Shown: positions 1 through 8,798 of the stretch, in pieces | How the letters are laid out: each line of letters opens with the position of its first letter | How positions within the stretch are numbered: the first letter of the stretch is position 1 | DNA from: CAZXCQ01 sp964639275 | GTDB lineage: Bacteria > Desulfobacterota > DSM-4660 > Desulfatiglandales > Desulfatiglandaceae | NCBI GenBank assembly: GCA_964639275.1 | Contig: CAZXCQ010000002.1 | Coordinates: forward strand, 1 to 64,000 | Length of the DNA stretch: 64,000 bases | Reading direction: 5' to 3' | Notes under the pieces: generated by a model | Database searches by the model: none | The model's input: only the letters and a program-made list of their open reading frames with translations | What the model was told of the DNA's origin: nothing | Position numbers and translations under genes: made by a program

Positions 1-108
1 GGCACTGCCGGGCCCCCTATTAGAGGCATGTGGAAGAAAAAAAGACCCCCATGCCCCACCTTTCCCCCTGTTCTTTGAGATGTTACATTCATACCAATCA
101 TTATTGTT
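1..108. repeat. Dispersed hairpin repeat, copy A
   Basis: The stretch before cutA shares an ordered set of words with 1160-1250: CCCCCATGCC, then TTTCCC, CTGTT, TTGAGA, TTAC, ATTCATAC and an AATTATT-like end. The window start may truncate it. It belongs to the family described at 1160, 2261 and 31256. It is non-coding, and the in-frame extension of cutA upstream of 120 runs through it, which argues for the downstream start of that gene. Confidence 0.5.
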
Positions 109-119
109 GGAGGAAGATC

Positions 120-434
120 ATGAGGGCAAATCTGATCTATATCACCGCCGGTAATGTGGATGAGGCCAGGAAGATTGGCAGGGAACTGGTTTCAAGCAGG
201 CTGGCCGCATGCGTCAATATCATTGAGGGGGTAAATTCCCTCTACTGGTGGGAGGGAGAGATACAGGATGACCGGGAGGTAACGATAATTGCCAAGACCA
301 AGGAATCCCTTGTCCCCGAATTAATCGAAAAGGTAAAATCGATCCATAGCTATGACTGCCCGTGCATCGTTAGTCTCCCAATACTAAGTGGGAACCCGCC
401 ATTCCTGGATTGGATCGAAGAGGAAACCAGATAG
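120..434 (+). CDS. cutA: CutA divalent-cation tolerance protein
   Basis: A 104-residue protein of the CutA1 family, small trimeric PII-like cytoplasmic proteins linked to divalent metal tolerance. Family features seen are the N-terminal strand with ITAGNVDEA, the segment SSRLAACVNII, the YWWEGEIQDD motif, TIIAKTK and the C-terminal YDCPCIVSLPI followed by FLDWI. The length is typical of the family. I start at ATG 120, which follows GGAGGAAG. An in-frame ATG at 30 would add a non-conserved tail translated from an intergenic repeat. It stands alone and faces the DedA gene convergently. The biochemical role of CutA is unsettled even in well-studied species. Confidence 0.9.
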   Translation: MRANLIYITAGNVDEARKIGRELVSSRLAACVNIIEGVNSLYWWEGEIQDDREVTIIAKTKESLVPELIEKVKSIHSYDCPCIVSLPILSGNPPFLDWIEEETR

Positions 435-480
435 GCAACGCTCATGGGAGGGCCAAGGATGGCCCGCTGACAATCCCATT

Positions 481-1140
481 TCATCTATGCCTTCTCAGCA
501 TCTTTCTTATCACAAAAAGCAAGACCATAAGACCAAAGAGTATCACCACGGCAAGATTGTAGCGGGCCATGATATGCGCCATTTTGTCCTTGACCATCTC
601 CCAGTTGCTCCCCAGCACATAGCCCAAAAAGATCCAGATCAGGTTCCATGCAGCGCAGCTGACAAGGGCGAGCGACAAGACCCGGTAGGTCTTTAGTCTT
701 GATATCCCCCCGGCTATGGAAATGACGGATCTGACTCCGGGCAAAAATCTGTTTAGTAATATGAGCAGATACCCATACCTTCTAAACCATTCTTCGGCCT
801 TAAAGATGTCCTGGGCCTTAAAGAACCAGTAGTCTCTTTCCAAAAAAAACCGTCTGCCCAGGAGCCCGCCTAGCCAGAAGAGAAACATAAAACCGATGAG
901 GCTCCCCAAGACAGTGGAAAGATACACACCAGTAAAAGTGAGCCGCTTCGTGCCTACCAGAAAGGCACCAAAGGCGGTGATGGTATCCCCCGGTATGGGA
1001 GGGAAAACATTTTCCACAAATGCGCTCACCCCTAACAACAAGTAGATAAGCGCATCAGGAAGTGTATTGAGAAAACCCAAAAAATCGTCTAGATATGACA
1101 ACTGTTCATTCACCTCGGAAAGTATAGAGTCCGGTAACAC
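481..1140 (-). CDS. DedA family membrane protein
   Basis: A multi-pass inner-membrane protein of the DedA/SNARE-associated (VTT domain) family, some members of which move or flip undecaprenyl phosphate or phospholipids. The sequence shows the family signature FVENVFPPIPGDT near the start, a Gly-rich second segment, and R.LPGVRSVISIAGG in the re-entrant region, then two C-terminal hydrophobic helices and a basic tail. I choose GTG 1140 (219 residues), preceded by AAAGG. The longer frame to 1194 translates straight through repeat copy B (residues GSESPLPG come from the hairpin) and is unlikely to be real. GTG 1113 is another option. Transcribed divergently from the TPR gene. Confidence 0.85.
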   Translation of the reverse strand: MLPDSILSEVNEQLSYLDDFLGFLNTLPDALIYLLLGVSAFVENVFPPIPGDTITAFGAFLVGTKRLTFTGVYLSTVLGSLIGFMFLFWLGGLLGRRFFLERDYWFFKAQDIFKAEEWFRRYGYLLILLNRFLPGVRSVISIAGGISRLKTYRVLSLALVSCAAWNLIWIFLGYVLGSNWEMVKDKMAHIMARYNLAVVILFGLMVLLFVIRKMLRRHR

Positions 1141-1159
1141 TTTGCCTTTGTGGAACCCA

Positions 1160-1250
1160 GGCAATGGGGATTCCGAGCCCCCATGCCACGCCACAGCTTT
1201 CCCGCTGTTTATTGAGAACTTACGCTAAATTCATACGAATTATTGAGTTT
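1160..1250. repeat. Dispersed hairpin repeat, copy B
   Basis: GGCAATGGGG (1160-1169) pairs with CCCCATGCC (1179-1187), leaving a single bulged base and a loop containing ATTCCGA. The core ATGGGGATTCCGA-CCCCCAT is nearly identical to the reverse complement of 31296-31326. The flank TTTCCCGCTGTTTATTGAGA followed by TTCATACGAATTATT matches copy A. The repeat lies between two divergent genes and inflates both of their longest reading frames. Confidence 0.65.
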
Positions 1251-1361
1251 TTGACTGGAAAAGACAAGCAATCTTTTTGCCTTGACTCGAGTTTTCCCAT
1301 CTGTTATCAGACCCTTGGTAAAGATCGTACATGGGACTACCCCAAGAAAAAAGGCAGCACA

Positions 1362-2042
1362 ATGGCAAATAAGAAGATAAGCAGAAAGGAACTCGTAAAG
1401 GGGACGGATGAATTCCTGACACTCTCCAGCAGGGGCGTCCTTTTCTTTAAAGCGCACCTGAGACTATTCAAATACCTTGGATGTGCGATAGCGCTCGTCG
1501 CGGTTATCTATCTTGGGATCAACACATATATGCGCTATATTAACAAGAAGGGGCAAAACGTATATAATGTTGCCTATAATGCCCTTAGCGAGAATATGAG
1601 GCCTGATGCAGATCCCGAGGGCCTAAAAAGATCCGAGGAGCTATTCGAAAAAGTAATCGATGATTATGGTTTTTCAAAGGCCGCGCGTCTGGCGCTTCCC
1701 CAAGTGGCCTATCTAAAATTCGCTGGCAGCAAATACGATGAGGCAATCGCCTTGTACAAAAAATTTTCAAAAGAGACCCCGGGTGATGGGGATTTCACCT
1801 CCCTGACGAATCTGGCGCTGGCGGCCTGTTACGAGGCCAAGGGAGACCTGAAAAAGGCCACAGATATCTTGAACGCTATCCTGGACCGCCCGACTGACCC
1901 TTTTAGGGAGACAGTCATGCTTAGTCTGGCACGACTTTACAGACTGAACGGTCAACCCGACAAGGCAAGAGGGATTCTCAAAGAATTTGTTGAGGAATTC
2001 AAAACCTCCCCCTTTCTTCCCATGGCCAAGGCCCGTCTTTGA
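1362..2042 (+). CDS. Membrane-anchored TPR protein (YfgM-like)
   Basis: A 226-residue protein with a basic N-terminus, one transmembrane segment at about residues 40-58 (YLGCAIALVAVIYLGINTY), and a C-terminal domain of three or four tetratricopeptide-like helix pairs (for example KAARLALPQVAYLKFAGSKYD, LTNLALAACYEAKGDLKKA and VMLSLARLYRLNGQPDKA). The architecture matches YfgM-type tetratricopeptide proteins, which are inner-membrane proteins with a periplasmic repeat domain that join chaperone or secretion complexes. ATG 1362 is chosen because the in-frame upstream part crosses repeat B and is not conserved in character. No partner gene nearby suggests a specific complex. Confidence 0.75.
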   Translation: MANKKISRKELVKGTDEFLTLSSRGVLFFKAHLRLFKYLGCAIALVAVIYLGINTYMRYINKKGQNVYNVAYNALSENMRPDADPEGLKRSEELFEKVIDDYGFSKAARLALPQVAYLKFAGSKYDEAIALYKKFSKETPGDGDFTSLTNLALAACYEAKGDLKKATDILNAILDRPTDPFRETVMLSLARLYRLNGQPDKARGILKEFVEEFKTSPFLPMAKARL

Positions 2043-2220
2043 AACAAACGGCCCCCTCCAAGGCCATCGGCTTCCTCTTTTTTCTTGACACCCCATGACC
2101 TATCCCTTACGGTCACTTCGCACTTAGAATATGGCGTGACATCTCAAAAAACAGGGGGAAGCCCTGGCAGGGGATCTATCTTTTTCCACATGCCACACCA
2201 GAATCCATTAACCCCCCGGG

Positions 2221-2372
2221 GTTTTGAGAAATTACAATATGGGTAACACTTTAACCTTTTGGTATCAATCTAGCTTTTTTCAAAATCGGCACTAGGGGAG
2301 GGCAACGGAGGTTCCGGACCTCCATACCCCTGTCGCACTGCCAATCTTGCAGAAGGCTAAATTGATACCAAT
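2221..2372. repeat. MITE-like imperfect palindrome, repeat copy C
   Basis: GGTATCAATCTAGC (2261-2274) is an inverted copy of GCTAAATTGATACC (2356-2369), so the element is a palindrome of about 109 bp. Inside lies a second hairpin, GGAGGT-TCCGG-ACCTCC (2307-2323), plus pairing GGCA/TGCC and AGGGG/CCCCT words. Its reverse complement aligns with 31256-31356 over most of its length: TATCAATTTAG, TTCTGCAA, GACAG-GGGTATGG and TAAAGTGTTA all occur in the same order. There is no ORF of note. It sits just upstream of the acyl-CoA ligase, and most of the 354-bp gap 2043-2396 is this element. Confidence 0.7.
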
Positions 2373-2396
2373 ATAGCTTTATCCGGAAGAAAGGCC

Positions 2397-3968
2397 ATGA
2401 TTATCACAGAGATTCTGGCAAGAAACTCCAGGATGTACGGGGACGAGATCGCCCTGATTGAAAGAGACCCCGGAAAGGGGAAGCGGGTAACCATCACGTG
2501 GAAGCAATTCGATCATATTGCCAACCGGGTTGCCAATGCCTTGGTTGCAAGGGGTGTTGGGAAGGGTGACAAGATCGTCCATCTTATGATGAACTGCCTC
2601 GAATGGCTTCCCGCCTATTTTGGGATTCTCCGAACAGGGGCATGGGCCGTGCCGCTCAATTTTCGGTTCACGGCCGATGATATCCGATACTGCGCTGAGA
2701 TCGCTGGGGCCAAGGCCCTTCTATTTGGGGAGGAGTTTGTCGAGCGAATTGATACCATTAAAGGGGATCTGAAGACCATCAGGCACTATGTCTTTCTGGG
2801 CCCTGGCAATATCATCCCTGACTATGGAGAGCCCTTTGGTGCCTTCCTGGAGACCGGGTCCGATCAGGAACCTGATATTGCCCTTGAACTCCAGGATGAA
2901 GCCGCCCTCTATTTCACGTCGGGTACCACCGGCACCCCCAAGCCGATCCTCTTGACCCACAGGAATCTGGAGTCTGCCTGTGTGGTGGAGAACCGTCATC
3001 ACAACCAGACCCATCAAGACAACTTCCTCTGCATCCCGCCCCTCTATCACACAGGGGCCAAGATGCACTGGTTTGGTAACCTGATCGTCGGAGCCAGGGC
3101 CGTAATCCTGAGGGGCATCAAACCACAGTGGATACTTGAGGCCATATCTGAGGAAGGGATCACCATCGTATGGCTCCTGGTGCCATGGGCCCAGGACATC
3201 CTGGTTGCGATAGAAAATGGGGATGTGAACCTGGCAGAGTACCGGTTGGACCAGTGGAGGTTAATGCATATCGGGGCACAACCTGTTCCGCCCAGCCTGG
3301 TAAAGAACTGGAAAAAGGTCTTCCCGCACCACGACTATGACACAGACTACGGGTTGAGCGAAACCACCGGACCCGGTTGTGTTCACCTGGGCATCGAGAA
3401 CCTTCACAAGGTCGGCGCCATAGGGATCCCCGGATTCGACTGGGAATGTAAGATCGTGGACGACCATCTTGATGAGGTACCCAGGGGCGAACCGGGTGAA
3501 CTGATGGTCAAAGGCCCCGGCCTGATGAAAGAATATTATAAGAACCCCGAGGCCACCAGGGATACCTTTATTGATGGCTGGCTCCTCACAGGGGACATGG
3601 CCCGGTTTGACCAAGACGGGTTTATCTGGCTTGTGGACAGAAAAAAGGACGTTATTATCACGGGGGGAGAAAACATCTTTCCGGTAGAGATAGAGGATTT
3701 TCTCATGGAGAACCCAAAAATCCACGATGTGGCGGTTATCGGTATACCCGACGAGCGTCTGGGCGAGATTGTAGCCGCAATCGTGCAAAGAAAACCAGGG
3801 CAGGAAATGACGGAAAAAGAGATCCTCGAATTCTCAGAGGGGCTTCCAAGATACAAGAGGCCCCGGAAGGTCTTTTTTGGTGACATCCCCAGAAATCCCA
3901 CCGGGAAGATTGAAAAACCCAAGCTCAGAAAGAAATATGGAGGCCTGACACAAGGCCTTGAAATCTGA
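2397..3968 (+). CDS. AMP-dependent acyl-CoA synthetase/ligase
   Basis: A 523-residue ANL-superfamily enzyme that activates a carboxylic acid with ATP to acyl-AMP and then acyl-CoA. Motifs in order: P-loop-like YFTSGTTGTPKPILLTHRN (about 171-189), the A5 motif YGLSETTG, TGDMARFDQDGFIWLVDRKKDVIITGGENI (A7-A8 hinge), and the catalytic lysine in NPTGKIEKPKLRKKY at the C-terminus. Substrate is not readable. Its position directly before iorAB suggests it handles the aryl- or acyl-acid side of aromatic 2-oxo acid oxidation, but medium-chain or other acids remain possible. The start ATG follows GGAAGAAAGGCC. Repeat copy C lies immediately upstream. Confidence 0.9.
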   Translation: MIITEILARNSRMYGDEIALIERDPGKGKRVTITWKQFDHIANRVANALVARGVGKGDKIVHLMMNCLEWLPAYFGILRTGAWAVPLNFRFTADDIRYCAEIAGAKALLFGEEFVERIDTIKGDLKTIRHYVFLGPGNIIPDYGEPFGAFLETGSDQEPDIALELQDEAALYFTSGTTGTPKPILLTHRNLESACVVENRHHNQTHQDNFLCIPPLYHTGAKMHWFGNLIVGARAVILRGIKPQWILEAISEEGITIVWLLVPWAQDILVAIENGDVNLAEYRLDQWRLMHIGAQPVPPSLVKNWKKVFPHHDYDTDYGLSETTGPGCVHLGIENLHKVGAIGIPGFDWECKIVDDHLDEVPRGEPGELMVKGPGLMKEYYKNPEATRDTFIDGWLLTGDMARFDQDGFIWLVDRKKDVIITGGENIFPVEIEDFLMENPKIHDVAVIGIPDERLGEIVAAIVQRKPGQEMTEKEILEFSEGLPRYKRPRKVFFGDIPRNPTGKIEKPKLRKKYGGLTQGLEI

Positions 3969-4042
3969 TTGCGTTTCGGACAACTACTGGTTTGATCCAT
4001 CTCCTTTTTTTTGTAGAAGGGGATACATCGGAGGGTAAGAAC

Positions 4043-5893
4043 ATGCACAAGCTTCTATTGCAGGATTCGGGGAAGAAGATGCTTCTATTGGGGAATGAGG
4101 CGATCGCTAGGGGTGCCCTTGAGGCAGGGGTATCCTTTGCCACCTGTTACCCTGGAACACCCTCCTCGGAGATCCCTGAACAATTTTTTGCCATCAGCAA
4201 GGAAACCGATCTCTACTTTGAGTATTCAACCAATGAAAAGGTCGCCTTGGAGGTGGGAGCGGCCGCTGCAATCTCCGGTCTCAGGACCATGGTGACCATG
4301 AAGCACGTGGGTCTCAATGTCGCGGCTGACCCGCTCATGACCTTGGCCTATGTGGGGGTCAAAGGCGGAATGGTTATTGTCAACGCAGACGACCCCTTTC
4401 TCTTCTCAAGCCAGAATGAGCAGGACAACCGTTACTATGCCAGGCTATCGAGTCTCCCCATGCTGGAACCCACCTCCACCCAGGAGATGAAGGATATGAC
4501 GGTTGCCGCCTTTGCGCTGTCCGAAGAGCTGGAACTCCCCGTGATCTTCAGGACCACTACGAGACTCGCCCACATCAGGGGCCAGGTGACACTCGGGGAG
4601 CTGAGGCCGGTTAGGCCAAAAGATACCTTTCAGAAAAACCCCTTCCATTTTGTGTGCGTCCCGGCGGTCTCGCGGAATCTTCACAAGCTCTTGCTAAAAA
4701 AATATGATCGGGCCCTGGAAAAATCAGAAAATTCCCCATACAACCAGATCATGGGTGATGGAAGATGGGGAATCGTCGCCAATGGTGTCAGTTTCAATTA
4801 TGTGAGTGACGCGGTCTCTGATCTGGGGATATCTGATAAGGTCAGCATCTTGAGGCTTGGATTTTCGTGGCCGCTCCCAAAGGGGCTCTGTGCCCGGTTT
4901 CTGAAACAGGTGGATAAGGTGTTGGTCGTTGAAGAGCTGGAACCAATCAATGAGAATGACCTCAAGGCCATTGCCCAGGAAAATGGGATCACCATACCCA
5001 TCAACGGAAAGGGGGTGGAGGGATTATCTCGCCTCTTTGAATATGATCCCGGGATGGTCAGGAATGCCATTGCCAAGTATTTTGGGGTTGTCTATCAGGC
5101 CCCCGAGGGATTTGATCTTTCAGATGTACCGGAACTCCCGGCAAGGCCTCCCAATCTCTGCGCCGGATGCCCCCATCGCGCCACGTTTTACGCGGTTAAG
5201 GAGGTCTATGGACCCGATGCCATCAACCCGACCGACATCGGTTGTTATACCTTAGGGCTCTTGCCCCCCCTATCCATGGCCGACCTGGTGATCTGCATGG
5301 GGGCTTCTGTGAGTTCTTCCTGCGGCTTTTCACAAGCCACAGACCAGGCGGTGGTATCCTTTATCGGCGATTCCACCTTCTTCCATTCAGGGATCACGGG
5401 TCTCATCAATGCCGTCCATAACAACCACAAGTTCACCCTGGTAATTCTGGACAACGGAACCACAGCAATGACCGGCCACCAACCCCACCCGGGGGTCAAC
5501 ACCGATCCCATGGGGGTCAAGAGGACACAGATATCCCTGGAGGAACTGGTCAGGGGTTGTGGTGTCAGGGATCTTCACGTTATCCGACCCTTCAAGTTGA
5601 AGAAGGCCATAGAGTCTGTCAGGGCCGCCAGGGATTATGACGGTGTCTCGGTCATCATATCAAGGGAATTCTGCCCCCTCTTTGCAAGGGCCACGGGCCA
5701 GCTGAAGAAGACCAGGCCCTTTTATGTGGATCAAGACAGGTGTAAGAACCACAGGGTCTGTATCAACAAACTGGCCTGCCCGGCCATGTACCTTGAAGAC
5801 AACCGGGTTGAAATCAACCGAGATCTCTGTATCGGCTGTACGGTATGCGCACAGATCTGCCCTGAAAACGCAATCTTACCACGAAAAGACTAA
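4043..5893 (+). CDS. iorA: Indolepyruvate:ferredoxin oxidoreductase, alpha subunit
   Basis: The large subunit (616 residues) of the thiamine-diphosphate enzyme that oxidatively decarboxylates aromatic 2-oxo acids to acyl-CoA, reducing ferredoxin. Seen in order: the N-terminal pyrimidine-binding domain with TCYPGTPSSEIPE, the CAGCPHR motif (about residue 372), the TPP-binding core GDSTFFHSGI with NAVHNN, and a C-terminal ferredoxin domain with two cysteine groups, one irregular (CKNHRVCINKLACP) and one standard (CIGCTVCAQICP). ATG 4043 follows CGGAGGG. An upstream in-frame ATG at 3992 lacks such a site. It lies 12 nt before iorB, so the two subunits are surely co-transcribed. Confidence 0.95.
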   Translation: MHKLLLQDSGKKMLLLGNEAIARGALEAGVSFATCYPGTPSSEIPEQFFAISKETDLYFEYSTNEKVALEVGAAAAISGLRTMVTMKHVGLNVAADPLMTLAYVGVKGGMVIVNADDPFLFSSQNEQDNRYYARLSSLPMLEPTSTQEMKDMTVAAFALSEELELPVIFRTTTRLAHIRGQVTLGELRPVRPKDTFQKNPFHFVCVPAVSRNLHKLLLKKYDRALEKSENSPYNQIMGDGRWGIVANGVSFNYVSDAVSDLGISDKVSILRLGFSWPLPKGLCARFLKQVDKVLVVEELEPINENDLKAIAQENGITIPINGKGVEGLSRLFEYDPGMVRNAIAKYFGVVYQAPEGFDLSDVPELPARPPNLCAGCPHRATFYAVKEVYGPDAINPTDIGCYTLGLLPPLSMADLVICMGASVSSSCGFSQATDQAVVSFIGDSTFFHSGITGLINAVHNNHKFTLVILDNGTTAMTGHQPHPGVNTDPMGVKRTQISLEELVRGCGVRDLHVIRPFKLKKAIESVRAARDYDGVSVIISREFCPLFARATGQLKKTRPFYVDQDRCKNHRVCINKLACPAMYLEDNRVEINRDLCIGCTVCAQICPENAILPRKD

Positions 5894-5905
5894 CTGGAGG
5901 CTTTT

Positions 5906-6493
5906 ATGGAAACGAGGAGACTCGTATTTATCGGTGTCGGTGGCCAGGGAAATCTCCTTGCATCACGTCTGCTGGGAGACGCCTCTCTCCTGAAAGGAAT
6001 TCCCGTGGTTGTGAGCGAAATCCATGGCATGGCCCAACGGGGTGGCATTGTGGAATCAGCCGTATTGATGGGAGATGTCACCAGCCCCATCGTCTCAAAC
6101 GCTGAGGCGGACGTCCTGATAGGGTTTGAGCCGCTCGAGACCTTGCGGGGTCTTGGAAAATGCAACAAGGACACCCTGGTCATCACAAATACCCGCCCCC
6201 TGCCCCCTTTCACCGCATCGGTCGGCCAGGGGATCTATCCACCCATCGAGGAGATTATGGCCCTGATCCAGGGAAAGGCCAAAAAGGTCATCTCGCTCGA
6301 CGGCAACAAACTGGCCGCCGAAGCAGGTAATCCCCTGTCCCTCAACATGGTGATGTTGGGTGCCCTGATCGGCTCAGGGGCCATTCCCATCGGCCCGGAT
6401 GACATGAAAGAGGTGATCTCCACCTCCACCAAAAAGGCCTTCCTCGAATCAAACCTAAAGGCCTTTGATCTTGGTTTGGAGAGCGCTCAATAG
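5906..6493 (+). CDS. iorB: Indolepyruvate:ferredoxin oxidoreductase, beta subunit
   Basis: The small subunit (195 residues), which corresponds to the gamma-type domain of 2-oxoacid:ferredoxin oxidoreductases. Hallmarks are the N-terminal GVGGQGNLLASRLLG, HGMAQRGGIVESAVLMG and ADVLIGFEPLETLR, all typical of IorB. A CTGGAGG site precedes ATG 5906 and the gene follows iorA with a 12-nt gap. Together with the ligase and iorA it forms a three-gene plus-strand unit for fermentative or syntrophic use of aromatic amino acids. It converges on the methyltransferase gene, with no clear hairpin terminator in the 90-bp gap. Confidence 0.94.
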   Translation: METRRLVFIGVGGQGNLLASRLLGDASLLKGIPVVVSEIHGMAQRGGIVESAVLMGDVTSPIVSNAEADVLIGFEPLETLRGLGKCNKDTLVITNTRPLPPFTASVGQGIYPPIEEIMALIQGKAKKVISLDGNKLAAEAGNPLSLNMVMLGALIGSGAIPIGPDDMKEVISTSTKKAFLESNLKAFDLGLESAQ

Positions 6494-6583
6494 GGGCCCA
6501 CATCCCTGCCTCCCTTCTTCGCCAACCTCTCAGGGTTGTGCCATTGGGGGCTGGGCAGAGGAGGCGGGCAGCGGCAATCCCGG

Positions 6584-7195
6584 CTAGTCCTTCTGATAAA
6601 TCGCCAGAATCCCTTCGAGGGGACTGATATGGCCCAGGAGGCTGAGCCCCTCATATCGGGGCAAGATCCTGTCGAGACCATAGACCATAAATATCGCCCC
6701 CTTTTTCGCCTTCTTGGCGATTAACCGGGCAAACTCCTGGTGCATTACAAGATAGGTGTAGAATAGATCGAACTCTTCAAATCTTGTCCCGGTCTCCCGG
6801 CTGATCCTTTCATAAACCCTCTCATCTCTTGAATCCCCGTGATAAAGATAGATGTTTTCCCGTGGCGACAACAGCCCATCTCTGTGGAGGGTCTCCTCCA
6901 GCTCGGCCTTTAACGCGTCATACTCTTCAACCGTCCATTCATCCATCTCTATTCCGACGGAGGTCTTGACGAGATATCCCAGAAAAAGATTGACCCTCCC
7001 ATCTCCACAACCCAGGTCCAGAAAAAGCGATTCGTGCGGACGGATGATCCCCTCAACCAGCAGGCGGTCCAGACAGGCCAGAAGGGTGGTAAGGTCTGAG
7101 GACCTCCGAAAACCCAGGGCACCCACATCACCCACCTTCCTTTCGTCATAAAACCGGGCCACCTTCTCCAGTGTTTTTCTCAAGGCGCTTTCCAT
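6584..7195 (-). CDS. SAM-dependent methyltransferase-like protein
   Basis: A 203-residue protein with a class I methyltransferase motif I, FLDLGCGDGRVNLFLGYL (about residues 58-75), and an acidic residue at the end of strand 2 (GIEMDEW), both consistent with S-adenosylmethionine binding. The remainder (YHGDSRDERVYERI, then FDLFYTYLVMHQEFARLIAKKAKKGAIFMVYG) fits a Rossmann methyltransferase with the substrate region unassigned. It follows glk by 15 nt on the same strand and is the last gene of the Hsp20-Lon-YkgJ-glk run. Target unknown. Confidence 0.6.
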   Translation of the reverse strand: MESALRKTLEKVARFYDERKVGDVGALGFRRSSDLTTLLACLDRLLVEGIIRPHESLFLDLGCGDGRVNLFLGYLVKTSVGIEMDEWTVEEYDALKAELEETLHRDGLLSPRENIYLYHGDSRDERVYERISRETGTRFEEFDLFYTYLVMHQEFARLIAKKAKKGAIFMVYGLDRILPRYEGLSLLGHISPLEGILAIYQKD

Positions 7196-7210
7196 TTTAA
7201 GAGAACCGAC

Positions 7211-8221
7211 CTAGCCCACCTCAAGATCCCTTTCCAGGGCGTAGTGCGCAGCACCCAGCAGCGCCGCCCTCTCGTTGAGGATCACCCTCACCGGGATCTT
7301 TTCAAGGAGTTCCTTGAATCGCCCCTTGTGGGTAAATGAATTCATGAAAACACCGTCTGATAGGGCCGGCAGGATCTTTGGGGGAATGCCACCACCCAGA
7401 TAGACCCCGCCGGTGGCCAGGGCCGTTAGGGCAAGGTTCCCCGCCACTGAGCCCAGGATCGAACAAAATATCCTCAGCACCTCCACACAGAGGGGTTCGC
7501 CTCTATTTATGGCCGCATCTGCAATCGCCCGAGCAGGATCCCTTTCTTTAATATCCCGGGTCAGCCATCCGGGGATGCGATAATTCCTCGCCTCCTTCAG
7601 GCAATGGAAGATGGCCGCAAATCCCATACCCGAAACGACTCTTTCGATACTCACATGGCCATAGCGCTGATACAGATACCCCCACAAGAGGACCTCGGTC
7701 TCGTTGGTGGGGGCAAAATCCACATGCCCTCCCTCGGAGGCGATAGGGACATACGTGCCCTTAATAAACGTGAGGATCGAGGTACCCAGACCGGTGCCAG
7801 GGGCGATGAGGGCAATGTTGTGCCCTTTTTTACGCCTTGCTGCGTTCAGGGCATAGAGTTCGCGGCTGTTTAAGAATCCGACGGCCAGAGCGTTTGCGGC
7901 AAGATCGTTGATCAATCTGACACGCCACCCGAAACGCTCCTTGATTCGGGTCTCCGAGACCTCCCACGGCAGGTTTGTAAGCTTCGAGCGACCCCCTATT
8001 ACAGGACCGGCAATGGCCAGGCAGGCGCCGGCAAGAGATGCGGGATGCCGCTCAACAAACCGCTCAAGGATCGTCTCAAGATCCGGTCCACCCCGGCTTG
8101 GATAGGCCTCCGTGACCTGCGGCAAAGGCCTGGTCTTGCCTTTTGAATAGATACAGAGATTGATCTTGGTCCCGCCGATGTCGCCTGCCAGGACCAACCG
8201 CTCTTTGGGTGGGTTTTTCAT
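7211..8221 (-). CDS. glk: Glucokinase
   Basis: A 336-residue hexokinase-type sugar kinase of the bacterial Glk family, phosphorylating glucose with ATP. Motifs: phosphate-1 loop LAGDIGGTKINLCIY near the N-terminus, the sugar-binding/catalytic region with LINDLAANA, GTGLGTSIL, the family signature SEGGHVDFAPTNETE, and VSGMGFAAIFHCL. The C-terminal adenosine loop is GGVYLGGGIPPKIL. ATG 8221 is chosen because a longer in-frame extension to 8389 would overlap the upstream cysteine-rich gene and carries no kinase features. It lies 64 nt after that gene in the same direction. Confidence 0.88.
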   Translation of the reverse strand: MKNPPKERLVLAGDIGGTKINLCIYSKGKTRPLPQVTEAYPSRGGPDLETILERFVERHPASLAGACLAIAGPVIGGRSKLTNLPWEVSETRIKERFGWRVRLINDLAANALAVGFLNSRELYALNAARRKKGHNIALIAPGTGLGTSILTFIKGTYVPIASEGGHVDFAPTNETEVLLWGYLYQRYGHVSIERVVSGMGFAAIFHCLKEARNYRIPGWLTRDIKERDPARAIADAAINRGEPLCVEVLRIFCSILGSVAGNLALTALATGGVYLGGGIPPKILPALSDGVFMNSFTHKGRFKELLEKIPVRVILNERAALLGAAHYALERDLEVG

Positions 8222-8285
8222 CTTTTCGCCTTCGCGTCCCGGAGAGTCTATCTCTAACCGGTTTTCCAAGACCGTCAGGAATGCG

Positions 8286-8798
8286 TTATAGCCCCCGTAA
8301 GATCCCCTTGACACCTTCGCACAAAAGAAAAAGGATCTCCAGTTCCTGGCCCTCCTTTTCTCGCAATCTCTTGATTTCTTGGGGATCAATTTGGCTGGTA
8401 ATCTTTTTGCAGAGGTAATTGACGCAAATCACATGGCGGGCATAAAGGAGACATCCGGCCTTTCCCAAAAAGAAACAGCTCTTTTCATGACGTCTTGTCT
8501 TTGGGAGTTCTCTCTCCAGGAGGAGATTGACCAAAAGAAGGCTACCCCCATAGCGGTCTTCCAACCCCGCCCCACAGCACGAGCCCCCTTCTCGCCCTTC
8601 GCATTCAGCGCATATCTCGGCAATACCGATCCTTGCCATCTCCCTGTGGGAGACTGCAATGGCATCTCTTAAGGCCTTTAATCGGTCAAGAACAGCCTTC
8701 TCCCGTAGAAGAGGCTCCCCGATTTCCTGATAAGACGACTCGGCCCAGGAGACCTTCTCCTCTATGGGACTTGAGAGGGAGACCTCTTTGATGCTCAT
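8286..8798 (-). CDS. Cysteine-cluster protein, YkgJ-like
   Basis: A 170-residue protein with an ordered cysteine array: CAEC (about 63-66), SCCG (73-76), then CFFLGKAGCLLYARHVICVNYLC (cysteines near 107, 115, 124 and 129). This resembles the YkgJ/FliB-type putative zinc- or iron-chelating domain, whose members have CCxxC and C-FL-GC-IY-RP-C patterns. The function of the domain is poorly known. Its start overlaps the stop of the Lon-like gene as ATGA, so the two are translationally coupled, which hints at a shared protein quality-control or metal context. Confidence 0.5.
   Translation of the reverse strand: MSIKEVSLSSPIEEKVSWAESSYQEIGEPLLREKAVLDRLKALRDAIAVSHREMARIGIAEICAECEGREGGSCCGAGLEDRYGGSLLLVNLLLERELPKTRRHEKSCFFLGKAGCLLYARHVICVNYLCKKITSQIDPQEIKRLREKEGQELEILFLLCEGVKGILRGL

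Noticed and set aside
1164..1361. N-terminal extension of the TPR protein
   Set aside because: It translates through repeat copy B and lacks a ribosome-binding site. ATG 1362 gives a normal membrane-anchor start.
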